A DNA stretch of 64,000 nucleotides from Eremophila alpestris peregrina (Eukaryota; Chordata; Aves; Passeriformes; Alaudidae). This document shows positions 38,125-49,790 of the stretch, piece by piece. The notes beneath the pieces were generated by a model. The model was not told the origin of the DNA. It saw nothing but the letters and a program-made list of their open reading frames with translations, and did not search any database. The stretch spans positions 3,734,256 through 3,798,255 of the forward strand of contig WMCF01000021.1 of NCBI GenBank assembly GCA_009792885.1, written 5' to 3'. Position 1 is the stretch's first letter. Every line of letters begins with the position of its first letter. The position numbers and the translations under genes were made by a program.

Positions 38125-38440
38125 AAGCACTGGTTATGGGCACTTTAAGATCAGACAAAAATATCAAGAAGTTGGAGGGAAATCAGAAAAGAGCCACAAA
38201 CATGATTAAAGAGCACGGAAAGATGATGACAAGAAAAGATGAAAAGGACTAGATGTGCACAGCTATATGGTGATTAAGAAGGCCCATAGTCTACAGCTAA
38301 TTGAAGGGTATAAATGTAAAGGAAGGAGTGTGATTGTCTGGGGTGTTATGAGGGCTCGTAACTGGGAGTAGTTGGATGAAATTAATCAAACAAAAATTTA
38401 GGCAGGGAAATTTCCAAACAGCAGACCATATGTTCCCTTC
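38125..38440 (+). mobile_element. Ancient CR1 LINE fragment (end of ORF2)
   Basis: The phrases aagttggagggaaatcagaa (38169), gagccacaaacatgattaa (38191) and tggatgaaattaatcaaaca (38371), followed by aatttaggcaggg, occur in the order and spacing of the C-terminal ORF2/3' UTR part of old CR1 copies. Divergence is high and the frame is broken. It appears to be of similar age to the copy at 31.0 kb. Confidence 0.55.
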
Positions 38441-41400
38441 TGGCAGAAAAACGTGTGAAGGGGAACAAAACACTCTGAAAGCCATGTGGCTTTTGAAGTG
38501 CAGCTGTTGTTCCACATTCTCTCCCCTGTTCTGTGAAACTAAGGGCCGGGGCCAGGTTTCTGAAGTGCTCATACTATCAACACAAGTGTTAGAAAAACCA
38601 GGAAATCACTGGTTAAGCTTATCCACCCCTTGAAGTCCCAGTTACAAGTTTTACCTATGCCTTTCAACCTTGCCCATTTTTACTTCCCACATGTCTCCTC
38701 CCTCCACCCAAACCTTGACTCCCACTGAGACAGAGTGTTTAAAACTGTGTTTTTGCTTTGTTGGGAAAGCGGATTAAGGCTTTGAAGTATATGATTAACA
38801 TGGGGACAGTTTTTCAGTTCAGGATATGTTCAAGTGTGCAGCATTGAAGGTATTGAAGGCTGGATAAGGAAAGGAGTTGGTGTTTAATGATGTAACAATA
38901 TTTAATGCTAGTCCTGATAACATAAGTTTAGTACCTCCTTCCCCTCCAACAGCTAATGTATGTGGCTGAAATTACCACATTGTATGGAGGACAAAGTTCT
39001 TCTTGGCTTCTGGTTAGTAGGTAGGAGTGCTGTAAAGAAAGAAATGTATTTTCATACCTTGCTAGGCTAAGAACTCTGGGTTATTCTGTCTTTCTGAGTA
39101 ATGCAGATAAATGTTGTGGGTTTGGGGTTTTGTTGTTTTGTTTGGGTTTTTCTTCTGTGTGGTATCAGTTTGTTGGTTTTATTGGTGATGATGATGGTGG
39201 TGTTTTACAATTTAAGGAAGACCACAAACATTTTGGCAAACTTAAGAATAACTAAATAAATGGTTTTTGATGTGATTCTCAACCTTATGTAGCTCCCAAT
39301 GCCCTCCAAATTGCCCCCCAAATGCTTCTTAACTTCCCCTTGTTCCACACTCCCACAGCTGCACTCCAGATTGTCCAGTGAAGAATTACTCTGCCACATT
39401 TGGGGGCTAAATACATTCATTCACATACTTAACCAAGACTGAAATGTATTTGTTTAAATGCATGTCTTGGCATTAATTTTACAGCCATTCTTGATTTCTT
39501 CTCAAAGCCCACAAAACAGAGTATGTCAAGGAGTGTTTGGATTTTTCTGTTTGCATTTTGTGAGGGTAACACTTTGTCCAAAACAGTTCTCCTGTTTCTA
39601 GAGTTTAAAGAGATTGGTGAAGGGAAAGTGAGTGGGCCAAAAGAATTTGAAGGAGTTCAGAGTATTACAACTTGAAGTCCTTTAAGAAATATTTGGAATT
39701 TACATCTTCCATTAAAACAATTACTTTAGATTAAATCTACTGCTGATATAAAAAGGTAATTTTTGCTTACTTATAGGGCCCATCAGTTTGATTTACAGCT
39801 GTTCTGAGTAGTCTTCATGCCTCCCATTAGACTGTGAAAGCTACAGGCTGTCCAAGCATTGTTGGTGATAACTCCTGACAACAGTAATTCCTCTGTTTTA
39901 TAAACAGAGCCAATCAGTAGCTTTTAGTTTTCTTTTATCAATAGATGCATGTAAATAACAGCATATCAATGAGAACTTAGCAACAGGTCTGGGGGCTTTT
40001 ATGCTCATTTTAATATTCTTGAACACCAAACAGTAAAAGAAATAGACCTGCACCCAAACTGAATTAAAATTTCATCAAAAGCACAGAGGCAAGAGAATTG
40101 TGAATTAACTGAACCTTTGCCTCCTGCTGTGTATCTAGATGTTGCTGGAGTTGCCTAACCTTGATTAGTGTCGACACCAAAGGCTATATGTTATTGCAGA
40201 TCAACTTGCACAATTACTGCTGACATCTTTAATCTAGCTTTTTAAGCAGAAAAAAGGTATTACAGTCTTGTGTTTAGAAGCAGGAGCTAGACAAATGCAG
40301 GACTGAAGTGATGTGCCTATTTTAATCAAGAGTAAATTAACCACTGCAAAATTTACCTTGGGACACAGTGGTTTATCCTTCACTTGAAGTCTTTGTATTA
40401 AGTCTAGGTATCTTTTTTTTAAAAAGAGGTGCTGTAGATCAAACAAAAAGAATGGTTTTGATGCAGAAATTAATGGTGCTTTTGCCTGTGTTAGCCAGGA
40501 GATCAAATGCAATAGTCATAATAGCCTATTTTGGTTGCAACATCTAGTGTTTCAGTGAGGGAATTGGGTATTCAGCAAAATACCTATAGACAAATACTGA
40601 GATATTTGGCTTTAATATATTTGCTATTTGTATGAGATAGTATATCTCCAGCATTCTCTGTGGAGAACAGCAGTGTATAGATTTTAAAAAATAATTTAAG
40701 ACATAGTGTTGCACCTACTTTATTTCAGTAAATGGAAAGATTTCATGATTATGTTACCATGTGAAGTTTTTCCAAACAAAAAATGATCTCACAATTGTAA
40801 TAATTTCTGCTAAATTGTCAAGATTTTCTATACTTCTAAAAACTGCCTTAAAATGTGCTTTTCATAGTGAGGTATTTAATTTCTCATTTCATCAGGACAG
40901 CTTAACAGAGAGGTTTAATTAATCTCCAGACAGAGAATTTGCAAAGAGCATGCATACTGCATGTAAGGGCTTTTTCTTTTATTTATTTTATTTTATTTTA
41001 TTTTATTTTTTTAGTAATAAATACAATGACTGAAGTCAATTTGCTTAACAAAGCAGGCTGGAACTTGGTGACTGAGACTCACCTTAATAGGTTCCTGAGA
41101 TGACTTTTTAATTCATTGCAGTTCTTGAGCTATTGAAAGTTGAAAAAACCTCAATAAATTATGTCTTTTAAAAACACTAACAAAAAGCTCATGTCTAATG
41201 ACTTCATGGAATGATTTCAAAGTAACATTGCCCCTGGTGGAAAAATGGGAGACGCCTGCTTTCCAAATGGGCTGCACCTGTGCAGCTCTCATAGAGGTTA
41301 AAAACATATCAAAGAGTCTCATCTGTGCAGGGCCTTCTGGGACAGACTAAATGGATTCAGGAGTTGGAGGAGGATCAGCACTCCTGGCATCTTACACTGT

Positions 41401-43737
41401 GTTACTGTTGGTCCTTGTTTCCTCTTAATTGTGAGACTGCCAGGGAAAGACTTTTTTTTTTTCTTTTTTCTGGTCTCATATAAATAAATTTTAAAAAAAG
41501 ATTGTGCCTGCAGGCATGGGATCTGATGTCTTTTCTTGCTGCAGAGATGCAGTCATCTGGTTTTAGTGCTCAACATCTAATAGCTGGCACATGGACAGAG
41601 AGCAGTGCTCTGTGAGCTCCCCCAGCTCCTCATAAGCAGCCAGTGAGATCCATTACTTCAGCAGGTGTCCGAGTGTCTGCCCACCTCACTCTGAGGGGCT
41701 GAACACGTATGGCTGTGGCCTCTCACATAAAAATTATACTAAAATTATTATTGCACAAAACGGGTTACATTCCCGTTCTACCAAATGACCAGTGTCCTTG
41801 GGGAAACACATGGGGTGAGACTGTTTGGCAGTGCTGTAAAACTAAATGAATGCCAAAATGAATGATAAACCCCAAATTATTTAAGTCTTACACGTGTATG
41901 CTTTTAAGAATGTTTTTCCTCAGGACTGTAGCTGTATGCTGAATGCATGTGACTTTTTCCTAATTTTTTTCTTCCTATCATTATTCTATATGCTCAATTT
42001 AACTTGCTTGGGAGAAACCAGATACTAGAAAATTTATTATTGGCTAGGTTTGTTTGTTTCTTAAAAAATACATTCAGCTGCCATTGTTTCACCTCCACCA
42101 CTAGTAGCAAAGTTTGGATGGGCTGTGTAAGTAAGAAGCTGTTGGAACTAAAAGATGCTGACAGCAGCAGGGGCCTGGTAACATCCCCTGACAGAGCTGT
42201 ATGAAGAGCACATATTTGTGTGTTTAAATTTCAGAGTAGTTCCTCCCACTACAAACAAGAAATTTCAGTAGTGCATTTAGCACCATTGTCCTCACCAGCT
42301 GCTCTATTTTTAATAAGAAAATCAGAAGAAGGAGCATTTATGTTGGTACATCTGTTTCTGTGTCAGGTGATATCCAGGGAGGCTGAGTTAGTAATGCCTC
42401 TGGAAACTTTAATGTTTGTAATTGTATTTATTTTTAGACAGGCCTAGCCTTGTTTCATTCTTTGTAATCTGCTTCATTTCAGGAGACAGAGCCTTTCAGT
42501 TGTCTAGCTACTGGAGAATTACAAGTCTATTTCATGAAAATATTGTTGTATAATGTTCCTAGCTAGAAAAATTGTCTTGAGATCATTTATCCCCTGGAAC
42601 ATGAGCACTATGTATACAAATAAGCCTCCACAGGAGAAGGCTCCAATCTTGCAAGCTTAATTGAGACTGAGGGGTGGAAAGAATGCCACCTAGACAAGGC
42701 TGGATTTGAACAGAGATGTTTTTCTGCAGAGTTGCTTAAATCTGTACTATCTGAATTGCCATGGCTGTGATGCATGGCTCAGAAAGACAAATGTCTGGGC
42801 CCTAACCTAAGCATGAAAAGTCCAACTGAAATCAAGGAACATTAAGCATTCCATTCATTATGAATGAATAATCTTGAGCTCAGGGTCAACATTTTATGTG
42901 TAAAAATGATTAGAGGGGGCAATAAGGTAGCAATCCTAACATTGCTGAAATCACAGTTATTGTGTTTTTTCCCCTAAGATTAGTGCTGACACACTGTGAT
43001 GTATGTTAGAGAACATCCATGACTTGTTCAACTGAGCTGCCCCAACTCTGGGTGCCCAGAGGCTGCTGTGTATAATTCCAGCTGCCTCAGAGCAGGAGCT
43101 CTGGGATCACATGGGGTACTTGCAGAAATCATAAGATTTCACTAGTATTTATCATCTGCCTTCTGAGATTTTTAGTCGTAAAGGAAACCAGTAAATTGAC
43201 TAAATATCCCACCAGGGTGCCTCTGGTAGGGTGATTTTGGCTGGAATGTTCACCATGGTTGCTGAGGACTTCAAGAGTCTCCAGTGCAATGTAGGTGCTA
43301 TTGTCTATCTGTATTATGAAGCCTTTCACTGCCCTAGCTGTCTAGCTAATTCCTTCCCCTCAAAAAGTTTCAGTGTGAGAGGAGGCAGGACAAACTGTGC
43401 TGGAGCTTACAATGCAGAAGTGTGGAGTTGTGTAGAGTGAAAGCAGTTGAGCTTCATGCTGTGAAATAAGTGGGGAATTCTGTGTCATTATTTGAGGAAG
43501 AATATTTTTCATGTGCAAGTGAAGATCATTTATAACTGTTGAATTTTTGTCCCAGACCTACAGAGTTAAAAATGAGAGATGGCCATATCCTTTGTATGTG
43601 GAAGAGACATCATAATGCATTCAAATTTGTATCTGTCTGTATGAATACATTTTGAAGATCATTTTAGGTCATGAAATTTGTAATTGAAGTGGTGAAAGCT
43701 GTTTAAACTTTTGGAGTTTCTTTAGACCTCAGTGGAT
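38441..43737. other. Non-coding stretch
   Basis: No gene found. It holds a T/G-rich low-complexity tract at about 39115-39200 and the microsatellite at 40977-41013. Around 39760-40240 are several AT-rich motifs of homeodomain and forkhead type (such as tgtaaataaca at 39950), but composition alone could produce them. Confidence 0.5.
40977..41013. repeat. (TTTTA)n microsatellite
   Basis: About six imperfect units of the pentanucleotide TTTTA, ending in a short T run. This is the longest simple tandem repeat in the window apart from homopolymers, and probably length-variable. Confidence 0.85.
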
Positions 43738-43962
43738 ATCACAGAATCATTAAAGCTGGAAAAGATCTCCAAGATCATTGAGTTCAACCTTTAACCAAAG
43801 ACCGCCTTTGTCAACTAAACCACAGCTCTAAGTGTCATGTCCAGTTGTCTCTTGAGCACTTCCAGGCTTAGTGACTCCACCACTTCCCTGGGCAGTCTGT
43901 TCCAATGCCTAACCACTCATTCACTGAAAAAATTCCTCCTGATGTCTGGCTCAGCTTTTGAT
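43738..43962 (-). mobile_element. CR1 LINE 3' end, minus strand
   Basis: On the plus strand the segment opens with tcacagaatcattaaagctg and continues through the aagatcattgagttcaacc block (43770) to the cacttccctgggcagtctgt block (43881), then tccaatgcct, which is the reverse complement of the CR1 3' end. The element therefore points to the minus strand, is 5'-truncated at about 43962, and lacks the multiple terminal 8-bp units of intact copies. Homology fades after cctgatgtc. Confidence 0.85.
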
Positions 43963-45750
43963 ACAGACCAGGATGTTGTTGACTGTATGCACCGGTCATG
44001 CTCAGAAAGTATTTTCTTCTCTTTTTTAACTAGTGAACTCTCCTCTCCCATAGACTGTTACCCAGTTTAAAAAGGGGAAAGAAAAGCAATTGTTAAAAGT
44101 GCATGAATTGTGACTCTGTGTTCAATTCAGGCAATATGTGAGCAATCTCTGTGCCATTAAGAATTCTGGATAAGGTAAAGTGGCCTGTGTGCTGGATCAG
44201 CTTCTTACTTAGGATATGATTTTATGTTTAAGATGAATCTTAATATATGTTGATGTGTTTGTCCAGTCCACACACCGTGAAACTCATTACAGTGTCAACT
44301 TTCTTCCCAAAAGAATTAGAATAAAGGATCTGTATACAATTCTCCCCTCTTGCTAAGGTCACCATTTAAGTCTTAAATGACGGGGGAAGGTGTTCAAATT
44401 AAAAAGCAAATGCTTGTGCAGAAAGGGATTTTTTACTAAAAAACCCAGTATGCTTACTAAAAAAGTTAGTTAAATCAACCAGAAATAAAATAGAAAATCT
44501 TTCCTGTTTTGAGTGCAATTCAGATTTTTATGTTTGCCTAGAAACCACTCTAGACAACACCTGGTTTTCATTTGCCAGCACCTGGTCAGCAGTACTTTGC
44601 AATCTGTTTCTACCTCTGTGTCTCTCTCTCTATTGTCCTAAATATATTTCATAATATTCTGAATACAGGCCTATGTGTTAGCACTTGTATTAATGCACAC
44701 AATTGTCATGCTTTAATGTTCTACTAGTAAGACATTCCTTATAGGAGGGATGGAATTTTTAAATCTCCAGGAAATACTTCAAAACAACTGAGCTTTCATG
44801 GCCTGTAGCCTTGTTGTCCATTGGAGCAGGATCCTGGATGAAGGAGCTTGAGAAGGGGGTGTACTGTGCCTCCTACAAAGGGAGTTTTTGCAGTTTCTGA
44901 ATCTGTTGCAGATCAGAAAAACCCCACAGTTAATTGCCAGCCATTGATCTAATCTGCAACATCAGGCACATTAATAAAGTGCCACCCATGATGGATCAGA
45001 CAAAGTGATTGAGCTAGAAATCCATTCCTGAACAGCTTACTTCATTTGCTATACTCATTTTATTATTGAAGTATGTTGAAAATTTTGCCTTTATAAGGCA
45101 AGCTGGTGCAGTGTTAAACACAATCTGCAGAACAAATTCAGAGTTATGTTTGTTAGCGTTTAGGAAAGGCCGTATAGTAAACCCCTTCATCTCTCTTTTT
45201 CTTGGCTTTTGCCTTTGGTTGTGAGGATGTGATATTTCAGGCTCCCCTACAATGCCAAACAGGATAAAAAAGAGATTACTGTTTGAAGAAATTCTAGAAT
45301 AAAAAGAGTCTCTAAAATAGCTATATGAAATACTGCGTTCCTTATTTTAATAGTGTTTCTTAACGAACTTTGTCATACCACAATCATGTGTTATCTGCTC
45401 ATCAAAAGCCTGTGAAAAAGGTGCATTGTGGTGCCTCCTCTGGGCACTCATTTCCCATTAAGACCCAATCCCTTTTATCCACTGCTCTTGCCTTTTACAG
45501 TAAGCGTGCCACTAGACGTGCTGAGATATGTAAAGAATATTTGCACTGCATTTGAACTCTGACTTGGGTGTTTAGAGACTAACTTAAGCTTTGTTCTTCT
45601 CACTTCTTACAGGGCTTAGACTACAGTATGTGATGTTTTAAATCTGGTCCCTGAGCCAAGTAGTTTCCTCCCTAGAACATGCGTTAGGCATCAGCTCTCG
45701 CCCGTCAGTTGCTGGGATTGATAATGTGCCAAGTCTTGAAGTCTTAACTC

Positions 45751-45815
45751 AGTTCTTACTCTGACAAGACTCCCATGGAAATCAATGGAAGTTTTGCCTG
45801 ATTAAATACTTCTGG
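45751..45815. repeat. Relic of old amniote palindromic repeat (b)
   Basis: The core tcccatggaaatcaatgga (45771-45789), followed by agttttgcctgatta and preceded by a degraded complementary arm, matches what I recall of the centre of the palindromic repeat family described at 23.2 kb. It is the best-preserved centre in the window. The local sequence also carries some CpG, so exaptation is possible but unproved. Confidence 0.5.
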
Positions 45816-48207
45816 ATTCCTCTCCGAAACACTTGGCTTATTTATATCAGGCACGTTTGGAAAAATCCAACATTTTAGCCCCTGTAAAGTAGGTTTATCA
45901 AAATCTTAACCAATGGAGGACACACTGAAGGCCAAATACCCAGGGGCCTGTTTTCTGGCAGTGGAGCATTGCTTGTGTTTGAAAACCAAACCAAAGCAAA
46001 CCCAATACCTTGTCTAAAAAGCAGTTCAATTTATCTGGAGTTGAACTTACAAACTTTGTAAGTTAAAGTTACAAACTTATTCTCATATGAACAATATGTG
46101 GCTTATTCCAGTGTAGGGTTACTGATCAATGACTTGTGTCATTCAGAGTTGCTTTAAGATTACTGATGAAACTCTATAAAGTTTTAGTCCTTTTTATGAA
46201 AATTAAAATAACTAACTGGGTGATAGATTCATACAGAAAGATGTACTATAGTTTAGTAAATATTTTATTGAAATCAGTTTCAATGACTACCACAAAAAAT
46301 GCTTCAGGATTAGCATAATTACCAAAAATAAACAAATACTAACTTTAATGAGCAACTTTTAATATACGAGTATAATCCAAATATTATTTTTTAAACATGC
46401 TTAGGTGTTCATGAAACTTGGCATGCTTTATATCATCCCATACCTGTTGCTTTGAAAACTATATGTATTTTTTATCTGGAGAAATAAGCCATCTGGGAGG
46501 CATAGGAAAAAGTAATGTCTACACATTCTCCATCAGTCTCCCATGGAGTAAATCTACTTATTTTGAGACACGTAGAACTTTCATTTCTTGGTGAAAGCCA
46601 AGAAGTAAACCCCAATTTTGGGATGTACTAAGAAGTAACAGCCCATGAACCTAAATAAGATGTAATTTTTAATTTATTCTGTGAAATCTGTGCCACACAG
46701 AATTCTGATGTGTACCCCTAAGTGCTGGAGATACGAGTATCCCAGTCAGGCTCTGCACTTCTCTAGGATGATGTGCCTCTGTTGTGTTGTCCTTTGGAGC
46801 AGGAGTGCATCTGCACCCTGGTACATGTCCTGGTCACACTGCAGTGCCTCTGTCCTGCAGTGTAGACACAGCGTGTGTGCAACAGCTCTGACACTGGGAA
46901 CCAGGAGCTGTGATCCTTTCCATTGCCTGGAGAGATGTGTCAAAGGAGTAGGGCCCTGGGTTTTTGAAAGAAAGCACACCGTGTTTCTCTCCAAAGTTCT
47001 TCTCCAGCTGTCCAGGAACTGCAGAGTGAGATTGTGAGATTATGTCTGCACTGTGACACGAAGAGTTGCTAAAGCCTACTGAGCCCTGTGACTCATGCTG
47101 GCTTTCCCAATGACTGTTAGCCCAGCTGCACTTTTGACTTAAAGCATTCACATATTTGGGGAGAGTTGGCTTGTGCTATCTCTTGGCAGACTGTTTTGTA
47201 GCATGCATGGCTTGCTTTTGTCTGGTTCATCCAGACTTATGAACAATAGCTTGGGTCCATGCTAAAATACCAGGCACATTTTAGCACCTGTAAGGTGTTT
47301 GCTGCTCCAAGTCCTGCCTTTTATTTTCCTCTCTTTTAATATCAGACAAAGCTTATGCTCTTAAAACTGATTTACTGTTGCTGTGTAATGTGCACAGATG
47401 TTAGGTTTTCTTGTGCCTCTCAGAAGTGCAGAGTTTGGGCTGAGACAGATTCTTGACATGGGCATGAGGTTTTCACTATGAACTGGTGGTGAGCCAAGCC
47501 CTGATAAAAAAGGGCAACAAAGCTGCTTTTTTGGCCATATGCTGTGACAGAACATGTGAAGGGTAAAAGCAAAACAGAGCTGGACAGGGCAAGGGGAGGG
47601 GAGTTCTCTAGGATGGGAGTTGCTGAGTTCAGGATGCAACAGGGCAAGAGCCCAAAGTGCTGTCTGCAGATCATTGTTCCCTGTCCCTGCAAGAGCAAGC
47701 TGGGAGGGAAACTGCCTCCAGCCACCTTGCAGTGTGTTTGGAACCAGACTGCACTGCAAGCTATGAATGCTTCTTGCTTTAGTTCTTAATGGTCAATTAG
47801 CAAGAGGAAGATATATGTCAGAAGGACAGATGCAACTATAAAGAACTGTTCTCCAGACTCTTAATGTTTCCTTACAAAGAGGGTAGTCCGGAGGTCTCTA
47901 AAAATCTGAGTGTGATTGCACCATGCAGTATGAATAAAGCAACCTTCTTTGAAGCAGGGTGACATATTAAAGTTTTAATTCTATTTTTTTCCAGTTCATT
48001 TTTCTTTATACTTTCCTCTCTAATACCTCTGTAGATCTCCCTGCTTTCACAGGGCCTATGGATGCTCCACACAGGCTGGCATCACTTCCAGCCAAAACAG
48101 AAAAAGTTAAAAAGCTTTATGCTACTTTCATTCTCTGAATCTCTTGGAGTGAGTCTGTTTTATCTTCTCTGCCTTTCAGTTTGTATGCTCTTTTTGGCAG
48201 AAACTAG

Positions 48208-48275
48208 TGGCCTGATTCTGATCTTATCTGAAGTGTGTAAATCAGAACAAAGCCCAGTGCTTTTGAGTGAAATAC
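48208..48275. repeat. Relic of old amniote palindromic repeat (c)
   Basis: gcctgattctgatctt (48210) followed by gtgtgtaaatcagaac (48234-48249) resembles one outer arm of a related palindromic repeat in amniotes. The arms CTGATT and AATCAG are still inverted with respect to each other. The second half is missing or unrecognisable. Confidence 0.5.
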
Positions 48276-49601
48276 TGGAGCAAACACCTTGCTATGGTGT
48301 ATGACATTGTGTACTGCCAAGAATTCCAGTCAGATTCCCAGCAAAAGGGAATTCTTAACTAGGTTCAGTTTATACAAAGGGCAGTTTGCTGCTACAAAGG
48401 GAGTTAAATAGAATGACTCAACACTGAAACAAAAGTGGAGGGTAGGGATCACAGTAGTGGGTTTTAAAGGCATTTGTTGGAAAGTCTATGGAAGGAAAAA
48501 TTGAAAAAGCTGCTAAGAGACAGTTCAGCACCAGCATGAACAGTCAGTACAGACTCTTTTTTTCTGGGACATACTAAGCTGGTAATACACCTGGTATTTC
48601 AACTAAGGTCTAATTATTATTCTTTCGCTTGATATTGTAATTATACTTGAACTCTTGGAAAGCAATGGACAGATGGTGGCATCAGACTGGAGGGAGGGCA
48701 GCCATAGCAGTAAAGTCAGCAGAAGGAAAAGCATCATTTTAAGAGGACAGTTTTTCTATTTTCAGGTTCAGTGTTCTGACCAGCAGTACTTTCAACATTG
48801 ATAAAGAAGAAACCATAGAGGATTTTAAAGTGATTAGTGGTTTGTACTGACACAGCTATGTCTTTCTTGATAATATCTTTGCAATTTGCCTTTGATCTTA
48901 AAAGTGGGCAAGAGCTTGTCTTTTAGGAGAAAAATAAATCTCCATTTGCAATTTTTTTTTCTTTACGTTGTTGCAGTCAATCTTTATGTACATATATAGA
49001 TTTACCAGTCAATCTATAATATATTATGATAGCTACATTGCTGCAAATCCTGGGTGAGCTGGCCTATTTTGTAGTCTTCAGATGAGAAATTACACTACTA
49101 GAAGTCTAGTGGAAAAACTTCATTGTGATAGTCCTCATGGTAAACTTTATTATGCAGAGAAATTCTCAGAGGGTGTTAACATTTGCTATCTCAACAGTTT
49201 CCCTGAAATCTAAAGTTTGAAAACATCCTTGAGATCCATTGCCACTGAAATTGCATAAATCATGGAGAGAAGCTGTGCATCTTGGTCTCACTTGCTGCCA
49301 ATAAAATATTGCTAAAACTGGGAGAGCTCGATTTGCTTCACTTCAAGTGAAGAAAGCACTTCTTCATAATTTATAAGTCAACTGCAGCACTTTCCACCAT
49401 GGAATTTTGTGGAAACCAAATGGATTCCAGAAAGGATTAAATCTATACCTAATTAAGCACCACTGCTGGTTTGCAGACTCAGTGTTCCTAAATTTCCAGA
49501 TTTGTTGGAATCAGGAAGGATGATGGAGTTGATCTGTGCATGCCTTGTTCTTCCCTCAGCAGCCTGTAGTTCTTAGAAACATGGCACTGAGTTGGCACTG
49601 A

Positions 49602-49790
49602 GCTTGACAAAGTGTTCCAGACCCTGAATACTCAAGAGACTCTTCCTGGAGATGCACAGTGAAAGGCTGGGAAGCAGTGGTCACAGGTTGCACCAAAGGA
49701 AATTCTGAACAGATATAAAAGTTACAGAGGTTTGGGCTAGATGACCTCCAGAGTTCCTTCCAGTCAAGAGTAATAAGGAAATCTGTGATT
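49602..49790 (+). mobile_element. Old CR1 LINE 3' fragment with deletions
   Basis: The segment includes ggtcacaggttgcaccaa (49679), aggaaattctgaacagat (49697) and gggctagatgacctccagag (49734), then ttccttccagtc. These are successive CR1 3' landmarks, but the spacing is too short, so an internal block of roughly 100-200 bp has been lost. It ends close to atctgtgatt, the usual 3' terminal motif. Confidence 0.7.

Larger units (their letters stand above)
43963..49601. other. Non-coding stretch with two old repeat relics
   Basis: No gene accepted. GC-rich, CpG-poor patches at about 46750-46970 and 47570-47760 give overlapping frames of 100-132 codons on both strands, which I take as compositional. 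Relics of the amniote palindromic repeat at 45751-45815 and 48208-48275 are listed separately. Confidence 0.5.

Noticed and set aside
47361..47759. 132-codon minus-strand frame and overlapping plus-strand frames
   Set aside because: Typical shadow frames in a GC-rich, CpG-poor patch; both strands are open over the same DNA.
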